Shown: positions 24,800 through 37,600 of the stretch, one piece after another | How positions within the stretch are numbered: position 1 is the first letter of the stretch | Layout: each line of letters opens with the position of its first letter | Notes under the pieces: model-generated | Told to the model about the DNA's origin: nothing | Databases searched by the model: none | What the model saw: the letters and a program-made list of their open reading frames with translations, nothing else | Assembly: GCF_014851395.1 (NCBI RefSeq) | Contig: NW_024040596.1 | Coordinates: 10,728,155 to 10,792,154 of the forward strand | Source: Micropterus salmoides | Taxonomy: Eukaryota; Chordata; Actinopteri; Centrarchiformes; Centrarchidae | Direction of reading: 5' to 3' | Length of the DNA: 64,000 nucleotides | Position numbers and translations under genes: made by a program

Positions 24800-25055
24800 T
24801 CCACCTTTAGTGCCAACATCAGGTCAAATTGTCAATTTGTCTAATACTTTGGTTTATGACCAAAACTTGCCACCTAATGAATTGTATGTTTAGTGCTAAT
24901 TAGCAAATGGTAACATGCTTACAGGCTAAACCAAGATGGTGAACATGGTAACCATTATGCCCGCTAAACATCAGCTTTTTAGCATTGTCATTTGTGAGCA
25001 TGTTAGCATGCTGATGTTCTTATCTCTGGCTGTGGATTCATAGTCTTGCCATTCG
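24800..25055 (+). repeat. Teleost interspersed repeat fragment
   Basis: The ordered phrases CAAATTGTCAATTTGTC, GGTTTATGACCAAAA, TTTAGTGCTAATTAGCAAAT, AAGATGGTGAACATGGTAA and GAGCATGTTAGCATGCTGAT are, from memory, characteristic of a high-copy fish repeat. The short secretory-looking frame at 24690-24893 runs into it, which argues against that frame being a gene. Confidence 0.7.
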
Positions 25056-26370
25056 TGGTGGCACAACCTGGACTATTTGTCCATTACTATTAGCTTATTA
25101 TCTATTTTGACTTCTCTGCTCGCTTGCTAACTTTCTGCCACAAATGCTTAATCACAGCATGTGATGGTAAGATGTTACGATTGGTTCAGGTAAATGTGGA
25201 ACATGTCCTGTGCATAATCTTAGTTGCTAGTTAATTTTGACAGTTAATGTTCTTCTTAAACATAACTTCTCTTCTTATCATTTGGTATTTTATTGCACCC
25301 CATGGCAATCACTGTTTTATTATTTTCTATTTTATTCTATTCTATTCCACCCTGTTGTATTCTCTCAGTGTGCAGACAGTGAGCAGTAGCGTTGGATGTA
25401 TTGTGAATGGAGTGACTAGTGCTCACTGTAGCAGTATGTTGGTCTCAGGCTGCAGTTATTGACTCCTGTTTTCTCTAGCAGACTTCCCTTTAGTCTTGGA
25501 GTCTCTGTGGACTGCAGAGCTAAATGACAAATCGCTCCTTCACACATCCCCTTATGCACCACCACACAGGCTACTCAGCAAATGCATGAAGTACCACCGG
25601 CAACAACCCTCCTGAAAAAAAATAAAGATTTCCTTTTTAAAGCATTTCCTTTCTGTCTTTTTCTCTCTCACCTAGGCCAAATTAATTTCAGAGTTTGAAG
25701 GCCAATACCGGTGCTGTTATTGTGAGATTGAAAGTGCAACAAATACACATTGCATGCTGATATCACTGTCAGTATCTAGGAAGAAAGTGTGCCCTTCTGC
25801 CTTTCCAAGGTGTTTGTTTTTGGAATATTTGTCGTTGGATTATCGGATACAATTGGACAGTACGCCGCAAAGGCCACCCTATACAAACTATTTGGACTGA
25901 AACTTGTCAGACTGATCAGAGCCCACCTTACATCCACACAACCCTGAGTGAGTCACACAAGTCTAAGGTCTGCTCTGTTCATTTTTAATCAATTGTGATT
26001 TCCACCTGGGCCACTATGTGAGTCATCACACACACACAATAATCAATAGGGTTTAATCCAGTGGCTGTCACCTGCGCGCTAACATCCAAGGACAGTATGT
26101 CACACAAACACCTACACACACACAAGCACAAATGCACTTTCAGAATTGTTGACGGTGAAGCTCAGTGAAGCTGCAGCAGGGATTATGACTGACAAAAAGA
26201 GATTTGCGAATGTGACTGATGCAGCGTGTCCTAGAGCCTCCTCTGGTCTGCACACTGTTCATTTTCCTTTGTGAAACTTTGCTAACATTGTAGTAAATAA
26301 TACTGACTTGCTGAGTTTTGACCATGACTCGCCTGCTCTCCTCCCTCCTCTATCCCTTCATGTCTGTCAG
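25056..26370. other. Non-coding stretch upstream of the first coding exon
   Basis: It contains the 25871 duplicate, short CA-rich patches near 26030-26130 and a pyrimidine-rich acceptor tract just before 26371. No separate gene is seen. Confidence 0.5.
25871..25913 (+). repeat. Second copy of the 43-bp dispersed duplicate
   Basis: Identical over 43 bases to 24631-24673, 1240 bases away in the same orientation, with unrelated flanks and no visible direct repeat around it. Confidence 0.75.
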
Positions 26371-26628
26371 CCAGAAGGAAAGACCCCCTTGCCCAGCCTC
26401 CCCTGCTGCTAGCTAGCACCAGCATGGCAGACAGTCGACAGCCAGAAGACGGTGCCCCACAGTGGGACCCATCAGGGGGGCAGGAGCCCACTGGCAACCA
26501 TGGAGCCAATGGCTACTCTTCCTCTGCCTACAGGACCTGTCAACCCGGTGGAACTCACACGGCGTCCTACTCTGCCAGGGAGAATGGCTTTAATGGGGAG
26601 CTAACTGGTGCTCACGCTGTAACTGCAG
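26371..26628 (+). CDS. map2: map2 first coding exon (53 nt of 5'UTR plus residues 1-68)
   Basis: The acceptor is a long pyrimidine run ending CTTCATGTCTGTCAG. Translation starts at ATG 26424 (CCAGCATGG, a good Kozak context) and the donor is ACTGCAG|GTAAGA, phase 1. Residues include MADSRQPEDGAPQW, close to the human start MADERKDEAKAPHW, and RENGFNGELT, matching human KENGINGELT. No upstream in-frame ATG lies in the exon, so this start is the natural choice. The segment opens the projection domain. Confidence 0.95.
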
Positions 26629-28616
26629 GTAAGACATGTTTATAATATTCAGAATTTTTCTGTTTTACTTGTCATCAAAGGCTCATCTGGCATCTACTTG
26701 CATTTATGGATGACTCAAATAAGAGGATGTGCTTTCCATTATAATCACTAAAGAACAACTTTGTGCAAAATTGCACAGGCATATGAAGGGAAGGTTGTGT
26801 TGGGGAGAAGGGATTTGCTGTAAATTGTGTAGAGGTTCTATGGAAGCCCATTTCAGACAGAAAAACAGACGAGGCCCCACTTTCTTCAATTTTTGTCATC
26901 ATTTTGACTTACGTAGTCAGTTTATGGGGACATATTATGCCTTTAATAGTGAGTTGACAGTAGAAAGAAAGAAAGAGAACGACATGCAACAAAGGTTCCC
27001 AGCAGGACTCAAGCTGAGGACACTGAGGTTTATGTTTTGCTGCTTTTAAATCGCAGGACCACCAGGGCACTCTTAGAAAGTCATTGTTTTGACTTACACT
27101 TGTTCTTTTATTTCTTGAACTTCGAACATTTATCCATTCTGAAGTTACATTTTCAAAACACTTCACCCACAGGCCTAAACTGAACGCCGCTGGCCAAATG
27201 TTGTTTGCAAAATGCTCCTGTTTTCCATCAAACAGCACAACTTGGGGTCTAATTACAGTATTGACAAACCCTGATGACATGTAAGACCTGCATAATGCAC
27301 TTAGACAAATTCACACATTCGTTATGGTACAGCTTTCGTACTGCATTGTGTCTTCACCAAGGAACCAATACAAAATTTCATCCCAAATCACTAAAACTTT
27401 TTATTGTGCTACAGTCAGGCCCCTCTGCCATGGCCTCTTACTTTCCTTATTTGCCTTTGGTCTCTTTGATACATGCTTGCAAATAGAAACACAGAGATGG
27501 GTCTTTTATAGATGGATGAAGACTCACACAGGTGCATTAGCGATTCATTCATTTAATCTAATAGAATTTGGGGTCTTTCTATTAGATTTGTGTTAACTAT
27601 TTTGTATAATGTGTGAAACAAATGAAAAAGTGTTAACACATTAGTAAGAGAAGACTTCTGCTGTGCTAAGAAGTTGATGATAAAGATCAAGTGGATCCCA
27701 GTTTCATTAAGCGTGTCTGAGCAATTAAGAAAAACTGTAATGTATCATAATGTGTTTTAATTTTATCAACCTATCATATGTTTTTTTCTTTTTCTGGTGA
27801 AATGGGTCTCTATAGATTCACTGTGAATTAGTTTAAAAAAAGGAAGCATCAAGTAACAGTAAATTCTTTTAATTTATTCCTAATATATAGCTTGAAATGT
27901 TATTTTATCAAGGTTATTAATTACATCTTTTATAAAATAAATGAAGCATTACATATATATAAATCTGTCCCATGATATACAAGACTAAACGCACCATGCT
28001 TTAAAGGTTTATCCCTGGAGGTGCTTAGAGGTGCATTTGACTGCATCAGCAAGAAGAGCAAATGTGATGCGTCTCCAACCCACTTATGTGTGCAGACATG
28101 CAAATCCAAAAGAGAACTAGGAGCCAGTGGATAGTCATTGTGGAGTGGGAAACATGTTACAGTAATGCTGTCAGTGTGTAACTTTTAGTGGCATCTAGTT
28201 GTGAGGGTTGCAAATTGCAAAAAATGGCTGCGCATTCACTTGATCCTCGGACGAAATAAGTACTTTATAATAAATGTATTAATTCTAATGGCAATTGCAA
28301 ATTCAGCAGTAAAAAACCTAACTTTGTACTTTTTCTCCATGAGATCGCTCTGTAGAGCTGTTTGTCCATTTGGGCTACTGTAGAAACATGGCGCCGCAAC
28401 ATGGCGACGTCTATTTAAATAGGACCTGCGGTTTATGTAGAAAGAAATGTCTCATTCTAAGCTAATAAAAACACAACGGATCATTATGTAAGGTCTTTAT
28501 ACACCACTGAAAACATAGTTATGTATTTTATATTGCATTTCCGTCAATAGATCCTCCTAAATATTACACACTGAAATTTTAAAAGATGTAGAAGTGAAGA
28601 GAAAGTGAGTGTGAGA

Positions 28617-28694
<78 letters not shown>

Positions 28695-31600
28695 GCCTTG
28701 TCCACGACATTTGACAGTGTTTGTGTGTTATTATGTTATGTGGTTTGTATGTGTGTTGTTGTATGTCAGACTCTCTGTGTTTGACAGTGATGACGTGTTT
28801 GTGTGTGCTTTTGTGTATGTGTGTCCTGTCTCTTCTTCTGCGTGGGTTTGCAGCACTCTGAGTCCTCTCTAGAATCATACTGTTATTAACAGTGCTATAA
28901 TTAACACACAAAATCTGTCTCTCTACCCCTCACCCCGCACCGCCACCACCCCACCCTAACTCACACCCTGGAGACAAGAACAATAATGTACCAGTGGCGT
29001 AACCATGGAAACGGCTCCCCTACAATTTAGTTTGCCAAGGCTTTTGTTCATTTTGCCTGTAGCGTGCCACAGACAAGACCATTTAGCATGTGATGACAAG
29101 AGCCCAATTAACCTCCCATCTCTCCATTATTAGGGCTTAACTGACACCAGTTTTGAAGGACGATAACAGTATTTTTGAGTAGCTTCCCATTGTCTTTTGA
29201 CTTTTTATGTCCCCCGGTGCACATCTTTAGTTATTTAGTATAATTCTTCACATTTTTGAATAAGAGAGCAGTGGTTGTGAGATGATTACATCTGCTTCCA
29301 AGAACATTTCACGTGTTTCAAGTTTTTTTCTTAGAAGTGGTATGTGTATTATATATGTGTTTATATTAATAATCCCTTTGGCCGATTTTCGTGGCCGATA
29401 TCCAGCATTTTTCCAATAATCTGCATCGGTCATTTTAAAAACAGATAGCGGATATAATTAATTAATTTAAAAATGCGCTCCTTTGGCTCTGATGCAGCCG
29501 CCTCTCTCTGTCTGCTCGAGCCCACAGAGTGGTGAGTACAATTTCCGCCCACAGTACTAGCTGACTGGTTACAAGTCACGAGTAATAGCCTATCAACACT
29601 GACTATTGTGCGAACGTAGCCAATAGAACGAGCGAGCCATCACGCTGCAGCGCCTCCCCTCCTGTTTCAGCAAAGCTCTGCATACACACATGGAGCGAAG
29701 TGAGCGGAGATCAGTGTAGATTACACAAGTTCACCATAGCTACGCTCGTTACTGTAAGTAAGTGCATCAAATTGCTTTGCGTAGATATGATTGAAATGGT
29801 TGTTGTCTCAAAAGTATATGTTAATTTCTAACAGTGTTTCTAGTACCACTAAAAGTTGATTATTTTTGGACTATAATATTTCAACCTCCATATCAGCAAA
29901 CTTTTTCCCCAGTGAGTCCAGTAGGAAAAGAACAACAACCCTCCAGCAATATAATGTGGTTAATTCTGCCTATGAAGTTATGTCTAAAACTCTATAACCT
30001 GCTGATCATCGGGACCACCCCCTTCTTAAAAATGAGGAGCTACCTATTAAGCAGTAGGCCGACATAATTAGCAACTGCCAAAGACTCTGGGTCATTATTA
30101 GCATGTATCAAAGTAGGGCTGGGTAATAAAACAGTAATGATAATTATCGCAATATAATTTTCCTCAGTATAAATATAACAATTGTTCAATATATCGTCAA
30201 TAAATATTTGGTTTAATTCATATGAATCACAAATAAATTAGCACTTAATTTTTTGATTATTATAACATTTATTTTGTTGAGGAAAAAGGACTGAAAAAAG
30301 ATTTACTTATTTGTTAAAAACTTTTTTATCATAATAGTTTTGAATGTTCTCCCTCAGATTTGTTAAGTGATCTACTGTTTGGCATCAAGTGTTTGTCCCA
30401 TTCTGACCATAAAGAAAAGTTGAACCACATAATTAGTTTCACTCAGGAGCAAAAATCAGCCTTTAAACTTGAAAGAAATAACGATTTGACATTCATCGTG
30501 ATAATTATCGATATCAAATGATATGAAATGTTTTTATCGTGATGACATTTTTGGACATATCGCCCAGCCCTATATCAAAGACATGGAAGCTGTAAACAGC
30601 GTCTTTCTGACTTCATAACGATGCTCCACAGAATAAAATTGATAAAATGAACGAGTTCCAAATGAAGGTTGCCTTACACATGAAGACAAACTGTGTCTCT
30701 CCTTCAGTCAATATCTGTTTTCTAATCATCTGCAGTCAAATTACATGTCCTATCAGCAGCTGTGCAACCAAAGCTGTGTTTGTCTGCAAAGCATCTTGTC
30801 AGCATACATTACCATTGCTCCAGAGCAAGGGCAGGACTGGAGTAAGTGGGGCAGGATGGGTGACAGAAGGGCTGATGCTGGCACTCGGTGAGCCTTGATT
30901 CCCTGTGAAAAGCTCTTCAGACACAACGAGAACTACTGAAGCACGAAATTGCCCTCTTGACTTTCCTTTGAGATGAAGTTGAAAAAGCCAGTCAGCCACA
31001 CTGTGAAAGTGGTCAAGAGAAAGGGATGAAGAGAATGGAGAGAGGGAGACAGAAATAAACACTGCAAGTTAATACAAATAGAAAGAATGCGAAGGGTTGT
31101 CAAGCTTATTCTAGAGAGTGGTTGGCTCACTTAAATTGAGGAATCCCTTCTGTTGTATTAGGGATATTGTACTGACTGTTGTACTGTAGGCCTATATGTC
31201 ATTGAGCTGGGCAAAGTGTCAAGGAGCCTGGACTACCTCTCCATTGCATCAGCCTAAATTAATGTAATGCAAAACAATTTTTACGTACTAAGACATTATT
31301 CCAACGATTTAGCATTACACTACAATAACATCAGTAGAGTTCTTCTTTAACAATCAGCTGAAGTCTCTCTGCCTCTTTATAATCTGTAATATACCACATT
31401 CTCTATTCTTAGACCCTTAATTTGGATAAGGAAATACTTTACAAAAGCCAAAAGGGAGAAATTTCTTGAAGTGCAACAGAGGAAGGATTTTTCTTCTAAG
31501 ATGGAGAAAGTTGCAATAGATTTTGTATATACAAAGGCAGAAATAGAAAATAACAATATAAAGAAACAAAATGACAATATTAGGTAAATAAAATACAAAC

Positions 31601-34600
31601 ATAATATTAAGGAAATATTAAACATATAGGGTAATACATTTTGTAAAATTAGTCACCTCTGAGAAGGGGGCTACAAGAATGGAGCAGAGGAAGTAGTATC
31701 CAAATGTATCAAAGTAAAGCAGATAGCCACACACTGATTTTGTAATTAATTAAATCTTTTTAACTGGAGAGACTGGCTGGCAGGTCCAGCCTCATCTTAC
31801 AGTAAGAGATCCACACACAGTAATGGTATTCAAGAACGGCAATAAATATGAGGATGTGATATAGAGTACCCTTTGTGTTACTTACTTACTTACTTACAAT
31901 TTGTTAAAAGACTTAAAACTAAGAAATGTTCTGGGGTCACTCAGGAATCTGCTGCAGTGGATAAAGTTCAGGCCACCACACAAAAGTACTGTGAAAGGAA
32001 TTCTTCTTCTTAGTGGAGGTGGAGTGTGTATAACCACTGTCTCATAACCAGATGTCTGACCTTTATACAGTGAATGCTGGCTGTCAGACTGAAGATTGTT
32101 GATGTGATGGGAGGCCGGTGTGCTATACGGCTACTATTACACAGTATGTAGCGATTATAGTAAAAGATATGGCCACTAGTAAATGTAATAACTGTCCCTT
32201 TATTACAAAAGTTTTAAAGAATGCACAGGAAGTATATAATAAAGTTGTGGAGGGTGGGGCATGAATTAAATTGGTTAGACTTCTTGCTTGTATGGGACGC
32301 TACAAGAAATAAAGCGAACACACCGTGCATTGTGGCAGGGACCATTTCATTGGTCAACCCTACGTCTGGCATTCTATTGGTTGAGCCCTGTCTGTTTTGA
32401 TTGATCAAAAATCAATAGCGATAGATATTATTTCCCACTGGATTAATGTGTTAGAACAAATAAGACATTATATATGTTTTTGTTTTTATAAACTGGTAGA
32501 TTCACTCTGGTTTGTCACATATCAGGGAAATATTTTTTTTAGTCTGTAGCCACATCACAGTCATGTTTTTCTATATGCTGGAGGCTGCAGACAGAGAGGC
32601 TGAAACTACGGCATGCTGCTGGCGTCTGAATTACTTTGGGACCCAATTCAGTGGCCCACCTGTCTGTTGCTGTGGCAACCACTTGCTTTACACATTTTGG
32701 GTGCCGGCTTTTAAACCAAACGGCACTCCTGCTCTCTCCGTGCCCTCTCAGTCCTGCTGCGTGTGTGTGTGTGTCTGGCAGTGTGTTGCGTTGACTTGGG
32801 GCTTGCAGACGTAGTCTTTGCTCGGAGACGGAGCGTTCTCAGCTTCTGTCTGCCTGTCATACAGGTAATACACACTTTTTCTTCATTCAGAGTGTGTGTC
32901 TGTGCATGTGTATGCTATTACCTTTGATTAAGGAGGTAGATGCGCAGATATGATCAAACCTTTTTTTTAATATATCAAAGCAGTTATTTGTGCATGTCGT
33001 TTATTCTCCTGTCAAAGCCAGTGAAGGGCTGGCTGCTATGTCAGTTGACATTGCTCTGTCAGGGAAATACTGTGACAACCAGACCAGGCTTGTTGTCATC
33101 AGTGCCAGTTAGCTTTGTGCATGTGACAAGGTCATTTTTTACAGTTGTATTGTTTTGTGAATGTTTCTGTGGGTTTTTTTGGAAGACTAAAAATCCATGT
33201 CTTATTGAACCTAGCGCTCTCGATGTTTTGAATGTCCCTCAAAGTGTGTGCCTGGAATAGACTGCATTTTATTTTTACCCTTCCAAAGCATATGAATATA
33301 AGAATGAAGCCTCTTTAGAATAACAGTGGAATAGTCTTGGTAGGACTTTCTCTCTTTTTTAATTTAAAATTTACATTTCCTTTGCTATCTACTCATATAT
33401 CTTAGAGAGACTTTAAAACATTGCTTTCGTCAGTTTTAAACTTGAACATATGTTATATACAGTAGACAAAACCTAAGGTAAAAAAATATTTTAAATTCTG
33501 ACAAAACTTATTTAAAATTCTATCTTGACTCAGACCTCAGACTGTCAGTAACCTCAAGAAAAGATGGACAAAGAGAAAATTGGATCACTTCTAAAGCAGC
33601 CACATACAGTATGTTTTCATTTTTTTGTGTTAGTTTTAAATATATGACTCTGTCTAAACCACAAAAGAACTTGGAACTGATCCCAAAGCCATGTGCTTTA
33701 CCCTTGAATGGCAGACGAGTACTAACATTTTAAAGTCTTTATGCACAGGCACTCTTTTTGGAGGTGTTGTCTCACTAAGATAATGGGTCTATTCACACAA
33801 AAGCAGAGTCATTTCACCCCAGGTCAATGCTTTAGGGGCTATTTTTAGTTGTTTCATATCACAACCTTTCTTTGTTTTTGACACCTTTCAGCTCTGCTTT
33901 TGAGAATTGGAAGAAAGGGTTATACTTGGAAGCAGTGAATAATGTTTGTTACACTTTGCCATTGAAAATGGGAAATGGCTGCTATGAGTTGGTGAGTGGG
34001 TTGTGTTAAGTGTTCCCGGAAGTAGTGTGCGTGCGTGCGTGTGTGTGTGTGTGTGCGCGCGTTTGTAATTGAATGCGTGTATGCCTGCAAGCTTGTTTGT
34101 GTTGATGTGTGGGCGATGTTGGATAGAAAAAGGACCTGAAACAGCAGCAGTAAAAGCATCACACTGCCACCCAATCCCACATAACCACTGTTACTATGCA
34201 AATGAAGGCTGGTTTGATTAGAACTCTGCATGATTGAGATAAAAAGAATAAATCAAAAAATGGATAGAGAAGGATGAAGTGTTCAAGAAACTGAATGACA
34301 TTGATAATAAATAATAATAATGCTACCAAATTTACTGTGGCACTAAGTCAGCGGCAGATTGAGTGATGTAAGAAGATTTCAATATGTGTCATTGAATTTT
34401 TGAGATAGATTTTTTTGAATGGCTGAGCTTTGTTCCAGTGTTACATGTTCTGTTAAAAGATTCAACCACTGTGGGATATTGAGTTGTTTTCTATTCTTCC
34501 AATTAAGTATTATGTCTTTCTTTAAAATTCACCAACTGTTTGCTCTTGTTAGGTGTCAACTCGAGTGTTTTCCTGCAGTACTGTCCTCATTTAGCCGCTG

Positions 34601-37600
34601 TTGCCCACCTGTGTCAGACAGCCAGACAGAGTTGACAGCTTCTTTCGAAATGTTGACACTAGTGAGTGAGTGAAATCTCATATTACTTTTATTTTCTTGC
34701 AAAAGACTTCAGTATTGAATTTTATGAATGTTAACTATCTGCAAGCTGAAACTGCAGTTCAGTGTTGCCTTCAAAAGAGGGTAGATCCTTCACCTTGAAC
34801 ACATAAAAGAGGAAGAAGGGGAACTGTAATAGGCATCTGAAATCTGGCTGTTCACAGTCCACTGCAGGCATTCAAAAATAAATATATTCACCAGCGTCGC
34901 ACAGCCCACACTAACTTCCATGGTTCGATTCGGGCTGGGGACCTTTGTTGCGTGTCAAGTCTCTGCATTTTCTATCCATATATCTACTGTTAACCTCAAA
35001 TAAAAGTAAAATATTGAATAACAAAATAAATAAAATGTCAAAACCCTGATGATTTTGTCTAGTATACTTGAATTTAAAATGGATATCATTGGATTCAGGC
35101 CAGAACAGATGGTGTGAATATGAATCAAAGTGTGTACATTTTGTTTGGCAGTAGCTAAATAAAAATAGCAGCTCTTTGCTTTTTATTTCCAGTACGTAAA
35201 ATCACATGTCCAAGAAAGATGAAACAAATGTAAATAACTGATAGTGAGATGCCACAGCTTTTCAAGCAGACCCCACGGGTTCATTTTTGAAATGCTGACT
35301 ATGTATAATGCACACCAGTTCCAGGGTCATTTTTCCAAACCCAGCATTCTCAGAAGCATTATTATTGCCTTTATTATACTCTGTATTGCATTGTCTGGTC
35401 CAGGTCATTTTTAGTCTGCACTTGTTACATGATGTTGGGTTTCCATGGTGACACTCACAGCCTTCACCAGCAGCCCTAGCATCCCCGCCGTTATGGAATC
35501 AATTTCATCTCCCTCACGCTGGCTGTCATCTCAGATTTTGAGTATATGATTCAAAAGTACAGTATAATAAAATGGATGGAAGAAGAGATTGTTGGGTTTT
35601 TTTTTGAGAAACATCTGGTATGTTCTTAACACATATCCCACGAAAGTAGACTGAGCTCCGTGCTGTTATCCAGGACCACCTTGCTTTACATTCTCACACA
35701 GTTATTTCACAGATTGAAGCTGCCCAGTCTGACCACATTGCTGTGATGTACTGGCACAGCTGGAGATTCACTGCACCTTTTTTCCCAGCCAGTCTTGGGA
35801 TTTAAACCGTAATAATTCCTTAAACTTTCCAACTCGGCCACTTATTCTTCATGCTTTTTAGAATAATCTTGAGGTAGATTGACCTTGTCTGTGTGTGAAC
35901 TGTGTGTTCAGAGCAAGTGTCAGCACGGATCGTGCAAGAAGTGACGGCAGAGGCAGTGGCGGTACTAAAGGGAGAGCAGGAGACTCAAAGGCTGCCATCA
36001 GGTAAGCCACACCGACACACATTTACACACACTCGTAAAAGTTGAAGAGGGTTGGGGCCTGTCCCAGCTTGGCAGGGTACATCCTGAGAAGATCGTAGGT
36101 CTTTCAATTTAAGAGTCACTAATTCACCTAACCTGCATGTATTTAGACTTTGGGAGGAAACCTATTCATTCTGCTATTTAAATGTCACGCCCTTAATGTT
36201 CAATCAAGAAGCTATTCAAATTACATGATGGGACAAAATATTATACACACGAGACATTCAAAAAGTTTGTTGTTGTTTTATCACCATGGAAAGGCAATAA
36301 TTCCCCGTACGCTTACACCAAGCTCAGCACAGCGAAGAGTGGGGAGAGATGATAGTAGAGAGTGCAGAGAGTGTTACAACACGTGTCAAGGTGGGCAGTG
36401 CAGCAGCAATATTGCAGAGAATTGTCTGCTTGAAAAGACCACCGCATTGAATATAGTGCATGAAACATACAGTATGTTGCAGGGAGAAGAGTGTCTCATG
36501 TGTGAGTATTTCAGTAGTCTGCCTGAGCTAACTCATGTATTTGATCACCTCACCAACAGAAGACTTTGGCTGCTTTGGGAGTAAGTGAGGATAGACGAAG
36601 CAGGGAAATACTTTACATATATTTATTAAACAGCATCCTATAAATAGAAACAAAGCAAAATCTATTTTACACATCAAAGTCTGTTTACCTGCTCTTTTTG
36701 TGGAGGGAGCTAATAAATTGCTCCAGGTGATGTCACTTGAGTCAGTGGTGGTAGAAGACTACAACTTTGAAAACATGTAAAGTCAGCTCTGCTTGGAGCA
36801 TCAGCTAAACTGCTACTAGCACAACACACCCAAAGTGCTGACTGAACTGTCAGTTTGCATTGTGGGTAATATAGGCACCAGGATTTGAAGTAAGAAGAAT
36901 GCGTGAAATAAGACGATATTTCTTTCATCATCTTTTGATGATAATACGGTTCCTTTAGTGTTGGTCCAGCCCTTACCTGAAAAGCTCTTGATTTTATACA
37001 ATTGAATTCTCAAAGTCCTTTACAAAAATTTTATTTATATGACCATACTGTCTCTTTATCTATCTCCCTTTGTAGTTGAAGACACCACAAATTTGCCTCC
37101 CTCTCCTCCCCCCTCACCTGCTGCGGAGCACTTTGGTCCTGTCGAACAAGGTAGGCTAAGAATATGATAAGTGTGTGGTTTCCTTCTTTTCCATGGCTGA
37201 ATCTTCTGGAGTTTTATGATCGGCACCACATTGGGGTACTGATGTGGTTGGCTCTGGGGGTACTCTTTAACCCCACCCTCTCAGGACATGCCCCACCTAC
37301 AGGGGACAAACCACACATTGGTACCTGTTCAGAGAAAACTGTACATACCAGAGTTGCTAAAAGCAGGAACATGTTCTTCATTTTACAGACATCCATTTTT
37401 TCCTGAAATCTTACATCCTCCTCCTCATCATACACCTGGAAGAGATACAATTTGTATCTTCATCGGCATCACCATTTATATTGAAAAGAAAGAAGCACTC
37501 ACATGCATGACCACCTCGTTACAAGTGCACTCTTTTTTATCATCCTCTTCTTCCGTTTCCCTTTCTAACCTCCACACCTCGCTGTCTTCCTACACACTAA

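Larger units (their letters stand above)
26629..35911 (+). other. map2: Intron 1 of the coding region (9.3 kb)
   Basis: It holds a tRNA-like SINE remnant (26955-27075), a TIR element (28172-28573), a long GT microsatellite (28619-28692), X-box-like sites (28999, 35439), a repeat fragment (29371-29760), the hAT-like MITE copy 2 (30114-30572), a candidate alternative first exon (about 32700-32864), a GT/GC repeat (34027-34062) and a second SINE remnant (34880-35035). No coding exon is supported. Confidence 0.8.

Noticed and set aside
24690..24893. 67-codon frame with a good Kozak ATG and a signal-peptide-like N-terminus (MKLTIFVLTIVLIVVYFG)
   Set aside because: Its second half runs into a high-copy teleost repeat and it sits just after the 43-bp duplicate; probably a chance frame. 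Conservation of the N-terminal part in relatives would reopen it.
28579..28911. Open frames of repeated Thr-His or Cys-Val on either strand
   Set aside because: Translation of the GT microsatellite.
34922..35035. A tRNA gene on the strength of GGTTCGATTCGGGC
   Set aside because: Only a B-box-like element is present; no A box or cloverleaf could be drawn, so it is treated as a SINE remnant.
36150..36584. 144-codon open frame in intron 2, Cys-rich near the end and followed by GTAAGT
   Set aside because: No acceptor in the right phase, no family similarity, and it would have to interrupt the conserved join between the RII helix and the LPPSPPPSP exon.
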